Positions 44,255 through 59,200 of a DNA stretch of 64,000 nt are shown in pieces. The stretch is taken from the NCBI RefSeq assembly GCF_000002075.1, contig NW_004797278.1, forward strand, positions 1,826,459 through 1,890,458, given 5' to 3'. The translations under genes and the position numbers were made by a program. The notes under the pieces were generated by a model. That model saw only the letters and a list, made by a program, of their open reading frames with translations, was not told where the DNA came from and did no database searches. The first letter of the stretch is position 1. Each line of letters opens with the position of its first letter. The stretch is from Aplysia californica. Taxonomy: Eukaryota > Mollusca > Gastropoda > Aplysiida > Aplysiidae.

Positions 44255-47200
44255 CTGTAGAAAAAAACGACAAAAAAAATATGTTATGATTATGACATTT
44301 CATCTAGAACTAGAAGCCTTTTAATCCAAATGAAAAAGCTTTCCATGTGTAGAAACCATTCAAACATTTAGCAACTATGATAGCATGTTCATTCTCTTCT
44401 CTCTTGCATGCAGAAAACATGAGTTTGATATTTGCTTTGGGAAGTCATTTTGTTGAGTATCTCCATCTGTCTACTGGAATGCTGTATCCCACTCACCCTG
44501 GGTTAGCCTGGACAGGCAGCATGCCTCCTAAATTACCAAAATTGTATCAATCCGATTAAAGCGCAAAACTTTTACAATGTAATAATAATAATAATAATAG
44601 ATAGCATTTGTATAGCGCATATCCCCGCTCAGCAGCAGGCTCTATGCGCTTTACACTATATGTATCAATCCATCACTTCATTTGAAACAATGCACCACAT
44701 CAAAACATAATTAAACATCAAGAAGTATATTAATAAACACTATTAAAACCGCTTCAGCTCCCTTAACTCTTTCCGGACGTATCGCGGCTGTGATAGGGTG
44801 CCTCAGTATTGTTTCGTTTTAACACGATGTGTCATTCATAATTACTTTTTATTGCTATTGAAAAACTCGGAAAGGATTTAGGAAACAAAAACATCTAGTT
44901 TCACTTTGTCAAAGCGTGGGTTTGTGGGAAAATTAGTGAATTAGTTCTTGCGGTCTTGCATCAACAAAACGATGTAACTGGACTCAGTATAAAAATATCA
45001 TAACTCAAAACAAAAATTGGAATATTGCTTTCAAACAAAAAGCTGCACATACAGAAATTTATGGATTATGCCCTTGGCCTGTATATGATAAGATAGCTAT
45101 GCTGATTTGCTTTCACATGTTTGGTGAATGTAATTTTTTTAATCAAAATTTATTTTTCTCATCACCATCGCCATTTCTAACCCTTCTAATTCTTACTTAT
45201 GTTCAAAATTAATCCTTGTTTCATATTGGGATGTACTCCTCATTCAATTTATTTCAATTTGATATATCATATGTTACGTTTTGAGGGATAGTTATGCATC
45301 TATGAAGTTATTTTGTACACCACCTGCATAGCCAAATTGAGCCACAGGTAAATTGTCTAGACCCCCAAAAAACTATGTCCGGAAAGAGTTAATCTTTCCA
45401 GGCAGAAAACCTAACAGATGTGCGAACCTAGACCTTCTAGTATTGGCTCCATCTATTTAACAACCCAATTTTGTTTGGTTAACTTATTTAGCTTTTTCAG
45501 AAGGACTTTTATATGTACAGTGCAGTCCACTTATAACGAGTCCTGAAACAACGAGAAGTCTGTTATAAAGACATCATTCTAAAAACCCGTTTTTTTCCCT
45601 TCTTAATCTTTGTAAATAAAATACTGCTATAGCGCAATCACATAAACGCGCGAGTCAGTTATAGCAGAATATAGCTGCTGCTGTGCACAGTGCATAGGCC
45701 ATTTATTCAAGCAAAACCTCACCAGTTGAGAAACTTGTTGGTTATCAAGCGAAACAAAGAAAGTGAGTGCCCATGTGTGCCAACAATGAAGGCTGGGGCG
45801 AATGAGTGGGGAGTGTGTGGCACGCACAGACACACCGTTGTGAAGCAGAACGCATTGCCTGATAGTGATAGGCCAGCCTAGTCTAGATTATCTAGGCCTA
45901 AGTATTCTATCATGCCTATCACTTCTCCGATGCGAGGATGGAGAGGTCACAGTGCTGTGATTGATCATACAGCGAATGTGTGACGTGCGCAAGCAGACGC
46001 GGGAACGCACCACAGGGAGTGGTGGGGTGGGGGGAAAATACAGCGGGCGAGTTAGCCTAGAGAACTTTCGTTCTGATAGCCAACCCCGAGCTGTCAACAT
46101 CGCTAACGCTAGAGTGAGAAACCTGATTCAATTTTTGATCAAGTAAGACCTAGAGGTCATGTTGAACAAAGCCATCATCAGAGGAGATAACAAAAAGAAA
46201 TAAACAGAACACAAAACTCATGGATTAGGCCTACTTTACTATTTCCTTTGAATTTATTACTGGATCCCTTACAACGAGAATCCGTCTATAACGGACATTT
46301 CTTACCGGTCCCCTCCCTCTCGTTATAACAGGATTCCACTGTATATGTATCATGACTTTTCAAAGCTGTTCGTAGGTGAGTTTTCCATAAAGCAAAGGAG
46401 TGTGCTATTGGCTCAGTTGGTATGGATCACCTGGTTCAAAACCCCAATGCAGCATTCCGAAACTTAGGTCGGTTAAAATGTTTTTAAGGCTCTCCACCTA
46501 CTTACCTTGAACAAATCAAAGATGGTTTATAATTCAGAGGTACTACCTCTTAATTATCCTTACAGTTTTGAAAGGGACATTTAACCCATCTATAACATTA
46601 AGCTAAAAGCGTGACATAGTTCGTTTTAGTTTTAGTAGAGATTTTACGGCGCTCGCTACTGCATAAGGTCATATAGTTCTTTGATCCAGCACAATATAAT
46701 GACAAGAACAAAACTCAAACCTTTTCAACTCAAATATGTTTTACTATAAAACCGAATTTTTATTATGAAACATTCATGTGGACTCAACATTTTAGTTGCT
46801 CAACAGCACTGCCATAATACAATATATGTTAATCACTATGCCCACGTGAAAGCAAAGCAAATTACACATGATAGATCCATCATTCTACACCAACAATCAT
46901 GGCCTCCAAAAATCATGTTAAAAAAGGAGATATTAGGTCATCAGCACCATAGAGGTGACAATTCATAATCAACAAATCTCCCTTTCTTTGAAATCTACAT
47001 GTCTGACTCCAGTTGCAACACTGTTGAGTGGAGAGTTGTCCATCCAATTTACAAATCAAACGGGTCTCAACAAAGTCTAACCAAACCCACCATAATTAAC
47101 CAACCTTCAGCAAAGAACCATCTGAAATAAAGCATCATATACCTTAAGCTCATCCAGCCACGTCTATAAAATTCTTTCTGCCTACAAAACGTAAACATGA

Positions 47201-50200
47201 CTGGATGAAATAAAATCATGGTCAGAGCAATAAAAAAAGAGATTTTAACACTGCATCTGGTACAGATTACCTCAATGCCTGAAGTTACTAGTCTGTAAGT
47301 CAACATAGCACATAAAACGAAAATTTTCAGTTTCCAAGGACTCTCAAACTATAGAAGTTACCAAACTTTGGCGGCTGTTTTCTCGCAAATATACCTCTGA
47401 AACCAAGCAACCCCCGTTTTCTTCAACCCTAAATATCTCGACTCCTATCCAAGAATAATGGGTACTTTTTTCATTTAGAGCAAGACAACAGAGCAAACTT
47501 TAAGATGATACCAACAACTCCATATGCCGAAAAATTGACGAGCGCCCGATTCCAACGCGTCGTGACACATATGATCCACCCTATATCTGAGTCTAAGAAT
47601 CAAGACTACATAATAGAGTACTGGAAATCTAAATTTTATAAGACTGAAATATGCATATCTTTTTATTGTTTTCATCAAAACTATGTTAACCATAATCTCA
47701 TAGTGGAGAAAAGCCCCTCGAAATCCCTGCATATCCCCTTCCAGGCCTAAAGGCCACCTTCCTTTGTAATTTTGCCCTCATCAAAAAGTGTAGAACTTAC
47801 TTGCTAAAAGAATTCAGACTTGCTTTGTATATCATAGCCACATATTAACCAGAGACCAAAATGGGACTGTTAGATTTTTTAAAACTAGCCTGTGATCTTT
47901 CTTTTAATTTCAATCCGTTCTTTATTGCAACAAAATAAATATAAGTAAAACAGTGAATCACAACTTTTGACAGTGTATTCTCCTGTAACAATTAATGATG
48001 GCTCTCAACTGTTTAAGCATCACTTGGAATAAAGAGGATCATTAAAAATTTCTTGTATGATAAGAATGAGCAATACAAAAAGTACAGCGCAAAAAGCATC
48101 TGAATATTTGTAGGTAAAGACCACTGAAATGATTACCATCAATGTGCCAAAGTTTTAAGTACAAGAATATCTTTGATACAAAACATTGTCTACTTACTCT
48201 TCATTCATTAAACCTTCAAGTACACTTCATAATCTTTATGTAACGTTGGTTTCAATACTCACATTTCAGACTCAGAAAGACTTTCTAAAAAAGAAAATAG
48301 TAAAAACTTACTGAATTTGACTGCTTTCTTCCTTGTACAAAAGTAGGTATTTCACACGCAACACATCATTCCTTTGCACCACATAGTATTTTTCTGGAAC
48401 AAGGTCAGTAACTTTGGAGGCTTGGGCCCGTACTTTTTGTTTCGATACACTTCCTGTCAAAGAAGGAACAAGGAGATTATCAAGCAAAGCTAAATCTACA
48501 ATGACAATTCATCGTATATCATATAGGTAGTGAAATGAACAGGTCTGCAGATCACACTATGACAAATTATGATCAAACCAAAACACAGAATTAATTTCCC
48601 AACAATCAATGATATCAGAGCATTTCTCCTCCTACAATGGACTACAGTCAAACCTGCCATAACGGAAACCTGTATAAAACGGAAACCTGCCTTAAGGGAA
48701 TCTCCCCGCTCCACCCTTGATATATTCCTCTTTAATTACCTGTTCAAATAAGAAACCTGTCCAACACAGAAACGGAAAGAAAAATCTGCTCCCTTCCAAG
48801 GGTTTTACCTGTCTAAGACGGAAAATGCTTTGTCTGCTCAGGTCAGATTAGAAACAAAACTCGCAAGTTTGGTTCTGCCGGCTCTAAACTTAACGCCGTG
48901 CTGCCAGGCGAGGAAGGGGAGTACGGGTGCAATTTGAGGGTAGATGTTGCCTCATCTATGGTCAGGGTGGTGTCAGTGTGAAATCTCACGAAAGCCAGTG
49001 AAAGTGCTCCAGAGGCGCTCCATCACGGAAACTTTCATTGGTAGTCAGAGGCTAGAGGTGTGAAATTAGTTTAACCAATGCCTGCCGCCCTGATCGTACA
49101 GCCAGCCGAGAAAAGAGTTCCTCGAATCGCTGTTACATTCATGGGAGGGGTGGCATTGGCTGACTGAGCTTATTACATCGATGGGTGGGGCTAAGGGTGG
49201 AAGTGAATGAGATGTTCAAACTTTTCTGTTTTTAATAAGTCAAACAGTGGTCCTATGAAATGCAAGCACTGGTGGTAATTGGATAAGACTGACGCATGTC
49301 ATTATCAGAGAGGATAGCAGCTGAGAGGTGTGAAGTTTTGACCACTTGTGACTGCTTGCTGCCGACTGGAAAAGCGACCCTTGATCCCACCGGCTGGGCC
49401 TTTGAACCCCCCCCCCCTCCATCTCTCCATTAAATTCCCCTGTCTAAGACGGAAAATGTCTAAGACAGAATTTTTTTCTGCCTCCCTTGCGATTCCGTCT
49501 TACACAAGTTTGACTGTATAGTATAAAGAAAAAGGAAACATCTTAGCACCGGTCAACAAACATCTTTGCCCACAGCTTCGGAAGCATTTCCAAGATATTC
49601 CTCCAATGTATGTGACTTTAAAATCTATGCCAGCCTCAAAGGATTGAGCAATCATCTGTTAGCTCCTTCTGGCCCCCTTCTTCAGTTAAGAGCATTGGTC
49701 TTCACAGACACATTATACTTGCTTAACCTTATCACTGGCATCGGCACTTTCTTTGCCACCTAACTGTTACTGTCAATTAAATCGGCAGTTTCCGAAAACG
49801 GTCTACATGAACTCCGAAAAAAGAGAACGTGCACTCATCTTAACAAGAAGAACCTCCTGCAGTTATTAAAACTCTTTTTGAGAAAAAAAAACGAAAAAGA
49901 TTGTCCGTTATTTTACAACCACCTGCAGTCGTGACTTTGCAAGTCAGTGAAAATGGCTTCGTCAGGTCCTCGGCAGTTTCCGGAAAAGGTCTTCGCGAAC
50001 CCCAGAAATACAGATGCTAAATAAAAGTGCACTAATTTTAAAAAGAAAAACCTCCTGTAGTTACCAGAACTCTTTTTCAGCCAGAAGAACATATTGTCCA
50101 TTGTTTAACTTAGCACCGCCGCCGGCCGCAACTCTGCAAGTCGGTGAAAATGGCTTCATCTGGTCCTCGGCAGTTTCTGAGATTTCCGGCAGATTTTAGG

Positions 50201-53200
50201 GGACAACTGTCGAAATGGTACATTTTTTTCAGCGTATGTTATAGCTTTTTCAAAGAGCTTTCCAAATATATACTTTACTGATCTTTGTATCTATCATATG
50301 TACTCATTTCTTACTTCTAAAGGAGCATCCTTGTTCTTAAAGACTTCACCCCGACGTAAGCAAGTTTACCATAGAAATAGGGTTAATTTCAAGAAGGGGT
50401 CACCTCCACACATAAAAAAGTAATTAAATTGCTGTATGATAAAGAGAGAAAGAAAAGGAAAAAATATACAGTGAAACCTGCGTAAGACAGCCAGCCACTG
50501 TCAAGAAGAAAAGCGGCCGTATAAGACAGGTGGCCATCTTCGGCAAGACTGATCAAGATGAAGAAAACAAACCATTCCCATCTGAGGCCCCAATCGAAAG
50601 TAGCCCCATTGTTGTTGTCGTTGTTGTTGTTGGTGGTGGTTTGCATTTCGTTTGTAATTTTAATTTTGTAGTTGATTTTGCACATGGGTGACAATAAAAC
50701 GACATTTGTCTGACAAGGAAGACCGAGTGCTACGTTAAAACAAACACATGGGTCGTCACCACTCGGAGAACGAGCGACGCTTCTGTAACCAGTCCATGTT
50801 GACATCCTTTGTTACTTTGTTACAGACTGGGTAAACAGTGACCACTCATTTCACTTACGATTTGTGTATGAGCTCCGGGCAGGGCTTATGAGGGATCACA
50901 CGCTTACCTCACCAGCAGCTGAAAATTGGTAGCTATCGGTCAACAGTCGGAGGGGCCTACTCAACATGATCGGTTGGAGGGACTACCTAACGAAAATTTA
51001 TGACAAAACATAATAGAGTCACTAGGTGGCTGTCTAGCACAGGTGTTATTGCTTAGTGTGATAGGGGTTGTGTGTTTAATTATGGTGGCCGCAGACGCGT
51101 TGGACAGGTGCCCATTTTACACAGTTAAATTATATATAGAAAAAACGCAAGGGGGGAAATGGAAAGTGGCCGTTTGTACAGGTGGTCGTCTTATAGAGGT
51201 GCCAGTCAGGGCAGGTTTGACTGTATATATATAATTATTTACACATATAAGCTGGAACTACGAGATGTAAGACATGCTGAGAAAAAAATGTACCTTCTTT
51301 AACCTGACATTTCACACTTGGGTCATCTATCATTTGACAAACAGCTACACATGCCAGCTTAGAACCCAGAAGACTGTGCCTTGAAGATTCTGCTGCTGGG
51401 CTGTACATCAGTGAGACTGAAAGTTCACTAGACAAGTAGGTTCCCTCTCCGAATACAGATACCTAGAGAACAACCACACAAGCGAAAGAATGTGAATGTT
51501 AACAGTTAAAATACAAAGCGGAGCTATCGTCTTGATCAACTTATTCCAAAAGGACAAGAGACAGAGTTCGTTTATGAATGATAAGTAGACAATACAGTTA
51601 AACTTGGATAAAACAAACTCGGATTCAAGGAAAACTCAAATTCAACAAAGAGGGGAGGATTCACCATTCTTTTTAAAATTCATTAATTAAAAGCCACAAA
51701 ATAACTAGGATTCAACAAACACATAAATGAACGAACTTAGAGCCCCCCCTCCCCCCGATGTGGCTTCACACATTTCTCTTACAACTAATCTTATCTACAC
51801 CTTTCCAAGCAACCATCGCTCGCACCTGCATCGTGGATCATTACACACTTAGTCTAGCCTATTGTGTACATCCTAAGCAACCAATCAGAAGCCTTCATTC
51901 ACATGAACATGTGTGTTGTTGACAAACCCATAAAACATGACGTATCTTGGTATGTGCCAGGGTCAATAGAGGTCGACAGACAACAACTTAAACAGACTGT
52001 TAATGCGTATGTCTGACAGAATGGGGAGAAGGGGCGTAGGACAAGTGTTCTGGGTGTGGAACATCAGCAGAGATACAGATACATCAGTTATATCCCCCCC
52101 CCCTTTAAGCAACTGAACAATGAAAGGCTAGCTTAGATAGATCTAAATCTATGAAATGAATTGCACCCTGGTCTGTGGAAACTAATGCTGCCGTATGATA
52201 CAAAAAGGCTTTACATTGCAAAGCAACTTATTACTCACAATGTATAACAAACACTCAGATTCAAAGAAATTAAAGGTCTGGCCTTGCGATTTTGCTATAT
52301 CCAAGTTTCACAGTACTTACCAGATACAGTAGTCTCTGTTTAAGATCCCACCGCTTACGATCCAGGTTCGCTTAAGATCCTGCTGTTTAAAAAAAACAGA
52401 ATTTCTACTAAAAGTCACCCCTAAGATCCCACTCTGATTCACTGTGAAGGTCTACATTCTGCTAAGATCCCGTATTTCAGATCATAATTTACGGAACAAA
52501 ACTTGGGTGGTTTAGCCGATCAACCAAGAGTGAAAAGTTGAGATCATTGAACTACCTCTCGCGTCAAAGATCAGCCACTCATGTGATCGTGAACACATGC
52601 GTTGTAAAACTCGATGAAACGGTATAATGTTTGCCCCAGATGGGATCACACCGAGGTGTGAACTGACCGACACGTTTGTTTTCGCCAAACATCGCACTCG
52701 CATCTGAGCTCTCCACCTAAACTTACATCACTCGCTGGGTGGGTAAAGCCTACAAGTTTGCTCCAGGAAGGATCACATCGAACTGTGAACTCTCCCTGAT
52801 CATTGAAGCAGTTTTCTCTATTCCTGAATTTGTGAGACAGACTGAATTTTACTTGGTGCGGTCAAAACGTAATATAGCGTAACGACAAAGGCGTGGGAAC
52901 TCGGTCAGAGATAGAAAGCTATAACTATAAATTTTGGACAGGTAAAGGGGAGGGGCAACTGGATATGCGAAGATATTGAGACTCACGATAGGATAATGAG
53001 TGTATATTTGATTGGTCATTAAAGTTGACCACTCTTTGCTCGCCAAATGTCATAAACCCACCCAGGAGTCACGCCAGTTCATTTTAGAGCGGTGAAAGAC
53101 CATTTTACGGGTTGTGAGCCTTAACATGGGTCACTGTAGATTCTTCCTTGGGTCCGTCGGTTAAGATCCCGTTCACCTAAGATCCTGCATTTTCCTTGCT

Positions 53201-56200
53201 CCTGAGCACCAGGATCTTAGGCAGAGACTAATGTACAGGCAAAAACAATTTTCATGTCTCATGAATCCAGAAATGGTTCCAAAGGTATGAGGGAAAGCAG
53301 GTCCAAAATGGGCTAAAAGCACTCAGAAAGTAATGAAATTAATAAAAACAAAAGAAGACATACTTTACCTTGTTCAAATGAGTGTTCAGGCCATTAAGAA
53401 GAATTGAGTAAAAGTTGTCGAACCTGCTTCCATGATAAGCGAAAAAACATTTCCTTCCATTTCTCAAGTTCTCAAACTTTCTATCCATTTCATCAGTATG
53501 TACGACTTCAAACACATAGTTCGGCTCTGTGGTGTCCATTATCTGCCCTGTCATTTCTTTGACAGCTTTGAACTGAAGGGGGAAATAATTTTTAAAAGTT
53601 TAGAAGCAGAATTAGAATGTTAGGAACTTTGTTGTCTGTACATATACAATGTCTAGTACCACCAGCTATCAGATTAAACAATAAAAAGTAACTCCATGCA
53701 ACTACGGGTAGCAATACAATTTAAGTATGAGTCTGGAGGTGGAGGAAGGAAAAATGCAGGGTGTCATCATAACTAAATATAAATGTTGCATAATATCAGT
53801 ATTCACCTTTAAAAAGAAAAAACATAAACACTCAATATGTGGATACCATAATGGTTTACATTAACAGGAACAGGCTACACATAAATAACAATCAATTAAT
53901 TAGTCCCAAAAAAAAGAGTCAACTAATACAAACAAGAACTACAAAAAAGTTCAGTAGTCTCCGCCTAAACTCACGCCATACAAAGGCAGGCTCTACTCAA
54001 ACGCACACTATCATCATATGACGGGTTTTTTATTATATAATTTAGATATGCAAATGCTCAGTCACCTTCCCTAATCACACGCTTCACTCCGCAAAGCTCA
54101 CTGACAGTTAAAGCTTGAGCAAGCATAACAAGTTTAGACAACTGGATATTGTGAGACTGCTCCTCACACAGAACAAAGAGAGTAATGGAGAGCATTAACC
54201 CACCTTACTGTCAATGGCCACATAGACCTAGGAATGAGAGAGCGATGTTCGGGGGGGGGGGTGATTGACAGATGTCTTTTGACTGGTCACCCGAACTGCT
54301 TTTTTGAGAGAAAGTTTCTCACTGCTGATTGGGTGACTTAATGTTTAGAAAGTCCTTGAAAATATGATGCGCAACACACATAACTATATAGGCTATAGGA
54401 TTAAAGATTATTCAAGTGATCAGCTGCGCTTGAAGAACTTAACACACTCAACGAATCACAAGAGAGAAAAGTCTCTCAGAACGTCTGATGTCCCCCATGC
54501 ATTTGCCGAGTTGCAATAGATGACAGGCAGTCCGGAGTGGTTGCTAAAGCCATGTGGCTAAGTGCTCTTTCCTCCTATGACTATCACCACTAGTTTACTT
54601 TTATCTGTTCCCGACATGACGGCACGTCAGTACAGTGAGTAAGTCTTTCTGTTTTTGTTCCACCCCTCATTTAAGGTCTTTTGTAGTCAAAAACACAATC
54701 GGGAAATCCAATACAAAACAGTTAAGTTCCGTTGCATTGTACGAAAGCAACCCCCACCCCCCAAGGGAAGTCACTAAAATGGGAGGTCACTAAAATATAA
54801 AGCAAATGAGATGGTTGCATCCCTTTACCACATTGCACAGGTTCACATAAACGTACACTAAGTAGAAGTGTGCCCATTCGACTTTACTATTCGACATTCA
54901 TGATTTTTACAGCTATTTGAAGCATGGCAGAGCCATTCGAATGCCGTGTGATTTTTAAAAAAACAAATAATGGATTTTCGTCTCATTTTTCTCAAACTCA
55001 AACGTAGAGAAATTGGAGTACATTATATCTAAAATCATTAAATATACAGAAATACTCTTTATTTGATGGTTACGAGACAGAGTGATAAGACGATCCTACA
55101 AGAGTTATAAAACAATCCTTTAGAGAATATCTCTTACCATTCAATTTTCACTCGTCACTCTATGGACTGCTCAAGCAGGGGCACATGACTCTTGAAGCGC
55201 AGTGAATGTTTTTTTTCATGAAGTTAGCTGTTGCAATGAGCTCCCCTAACCCTACTCAAAATTCGAAGCGCTATAAACGGTGACGTGATGTCAACATGTT
55301 GTACTGTCTGCGACAACCACACACACGCACTCAGTCTTTCTTCTTCTTCCTCGTTCTCGATGACAGCAGCTAGACAGTCAGTCAGATGTTGCGCACAAAC
55401 AGTGCAGTTCGCTTCAACTCTGAGAGACTGCCATAGAGCTTTCTCTCAAGGGGAGCCACATTCTGCCACGTCTGTGTGCGAAGGGTGGCGTGGCGCGGGC
55501 AGTGATGAAGGATATGGTTGGCATCCTCTTGGCCGTGTCCACATTCACAGATCGCTGACTCTCCCACTTTTAATTTGGTGTGCATATGGTGTTTAAGTCT
55601 GTTGTGGCCACATCGGAGTCTAAAGATCATGACCTGGTCTGCTCTATTTAGTATGTAGTAGGGGTCATGTCTGTTGTGTTTAGGGTGGGACCTTTTCCAT
55701 CTGTTTCTTAAGGCAGATTTTATTAGTGTTTTTGACTCTGAGAGATCCATGCCATCTTCAATCTGGGTCATTTTGGCTCCTTTTTTGGCTAAGTCGTCTG
55801 CTTTTTCATTTCCATGAATGCCACAGTGACTTGGTATCCACTGCAGAGTTGTGTTGGCTTGGGAGTTTAGATCACATAGAAGTGAAAGGAGTTGTCGTAC
55901 TTGAGCTGTTTGTGGCTTTTGGAGAGCTTGTAGGACAGATTTGGCATCTGTGAGGATGACGGTGTTGGCTTTAGATTTTTGGTGATTCAAGAGATTGGTG
56001 GCTGCTGTTTCAAGTGCTGATGTTTCTGCTGTGTAATTAGAAAATAGAGATCCTGTAAGGATGGAATGGATTTCTGTTGACCCATCTATCCACTCTATGT
56101 AGATACCTCCACCACCATTTCTGACTGCATCAGTTGCTGATCCATCTGTGTAAACTCGATTCCACCGGTTGCTTGGGAAGTTTCTGTCCAGGTAGTCGAG

Positions 56201-59200
56201 TGTCAGTGACTTGAGTATTGGAGGAGGGACTTCAGCTTTTGTGCCAAGCTTTTCTAGGTTCTCTCGAATTTGAAGGGCGTGATTAGACTGAAGGGGGTGG
56301 ACTTGACACGGGTCTAGTGGGGTTGGAGATTCTTCAAGAGAGATTCCAGAGCTGGAGTGTCTGGCCATATGGAGGAAGCTTGTTCTTTTTAAGCGTTTGC
56401 TCTGGCTTTTTGAAGATGTATCCTTCATTGCATGGGTTGGCATTCTTTTGACCTTTTCCTGATGAACAATCGCTTTCAGATCACGTCTGTCATTCAGGGG
56501 TTCTAGCCCCGTTAGTGTTTCCATGACATGAATGGGCATGGATCTCATTGCTCCCGTGATGATCTGCAGATTTTGATTCTGGATTCTTGCAACTTGGTGG
56601 AAGTTGCTGTAGGATGCTGTTCCCCACACTGCGATACCATATTCCAGGACTGGGCGGACATATCCAACATAGGCAAGACAGTGTGATTTGCTCCCCAATC
56701 TGACCCTGCCAACTTTGTAAGCAGTGCTGTTCTTCTGTGTGCGCTCAGTGACTGGTGTTGAACAGCGCAAGTCAGATCTGGACTATCACAATATAAGAAA
56801 AAAAGATTCGACAGGAAATTGCGGAAGTTAGATCTGGGCTTATCTTATATAAGAAAAAACCATTCGGCGGCGCAGTGAATAGCGGAAGTTAGATCTGGGC
56901 TAATCACATATAAGAAAATACGATTCGACAGCGTTTCAAATTGCGGAATTTAGATCTGGGCTTAGCTTATATAAGAAAAACTATTCGACAGCGTTGTGAA
57001 TAGCGGAAGTTAGATCTGGGCTTATCACATGTAAGAAAAAAACATTCGACGGCGCTGTGCATAGCTAGTGAAATTAGAGTAGCGGCATTTATGTCTGGGT
57101 TTATGTTTATCATAATATATAAGAAAAAAACATTCGATGGAGATTTCGAATGTCATGAATAGTGAGCTCATGCTTCAAAGCTTCGATGATTTTTTGTTTA
57201 TTCAAAATCACACAGCACTAACGCTTAGGAGCGCACCCAAGCACGGTGCGTTTAGGTGGACACTACTGTACTTAAAATGTCTGTCGATGTAAAATGAATA
57301 GAATAGACTCTAATGTAGTATTTTCAACTGCATGCAGAATAAAGAGTTCACACATATCTAGTAGGCCTACAAAACAGATCAATAATGCATAGAAACAAAA
57401 GAATAACTTACAGCACTATCCTTTTCTCTGAGCTGTAATTTAAAATGGCCAACATTGAACAGCCATGACAGCAACGTCTGACACTCATTCGGTAAGTCTT
57501 GCAAGAACTGAGGCGTTGTAGAAAATTGGGGCACAGAAGATATCACATTTTTCTGAAAAGGAAATTCAAATAAATCAAGGTCTCAACACTAAAGTAAAGT
57601 CTAGAGATTAGAATAATTTGATCTGACAGATGTTGAAGGTCATGTTCAAAGACAAAAACAGGAACAAAAAATGTGAGCTGATTTTTACAAGCTCGAAATG
57701 GCAGTCAACTATTGAGGTGTAATCATAATATATTAATTAACGTTTAGAGGTAAGCACACCGACAAAATACAATGATAATAAAAATACTAGTCACTACATT
57801 ACATGGTCTGTTAAATTCACCCTAATTTTGGCAGATTTTTTGTGATAGTGCTACTAACTACTATTATGGTGCAGTCAAAAATTAGTGGAGCAACTTGTTG
57901 TCAATGCAACTATCGAACATGGTTCTCCAACTTTCGCACAATGACTTAGTGCCAATTTAACAGATAACGTTTTTGTGAACACCTGCTAACAGTATTCTAG
58001 AAAATTCCTTAAAAATTATACTAAATCTAAGTGAGTGGTTTCTACAGATTTTTTAAAGTTTATAGCTGGGGCAATATCGTTTTTAAAAACAAGGCCGTCA
58101 TTTTTTTCTAATCGTGACAATATGCTTATTGAATGATGCGTGTTTTGAGAAACTTTTACAGTGCAAAAATGTGTTTTATAAAAAATTAATTTCTGGTAAC
58201 AAATTTCACCACTAAAAAGTGCCATTTTCCGCAAGACGGAGATATATTAAATATATAATATAATTAAGCCCGGTTTCCATGTGTACGTAATGCGTAGTGT
58301 GCAATACATAAAATGCGTAACGTGTATTGCCCTTTTCCATGTGTGCGTGTACATTCGTGATCTGTCAATTTGTTCTTTTGGCTGTAAACACAGTAGAGCT
58401 ATGGCTATGGCTCCTTGCTTGTCTAGATATGCCAAAATGCGGAAACAGGAAGATGAGGTTGAGGACATCACAATTATTGGACTCATGTATTCCTATCTTA
58501 GGAGAATGAGGAAAACATAACATAGGTGTTTGGTACATGAAATATTGTAACAAAGGAAAAGGTTTGGTGTGTACCACCATCTTGTGAAAGAATTAGAACT
58601 GGACTCAGAATGACTACATCAGTACTTTCGCTTGACCAGAGAACAAATGTAGCAAGTTCTTGTCTTTACAATTGTAAATCACCCAAGAATTTCTAGCTTC
58701 CAGAGTCCATATAGCTGTGTGATGCGTATTCGAACGATGCCTCGAACGTTCGAATACGTATCATGCATCACAGACAACACATCATGCACACATGGATACA
58801 CTTTAGTTGAATTTCCATTTAAATGTTCTTTCCGCATTAGCATTGCGCACTACGCACGGCTGTTAAGATCCCACTGAAAGTGGTGCTTTAGTTGGTGGCC
58901 AAGCCCCGGTTTAACCCCCAGCGTGAAGATAATAAATCAGTGTTAATCGGCCACTCCCGTATTTAACAACCGTGACAATAGCGATGCCCGCCGCCATGCC
59001 TGCGTAACTCGGTTCTGGTAATTTTCATATCACTTTCCCTCGTTATTTCTCCAAATCTGATAAACTATAAACCTAGAAGTCTGTTTAACATCTCATTTCA
59101 AAGTTCATCTTAGGACTAACTAGACGATCCCACTTTCGCTTCAGAAATCTCACTGGTGTTATAATAGCATTTACACACTTTGCAGTACAAGTGTTTTGTT

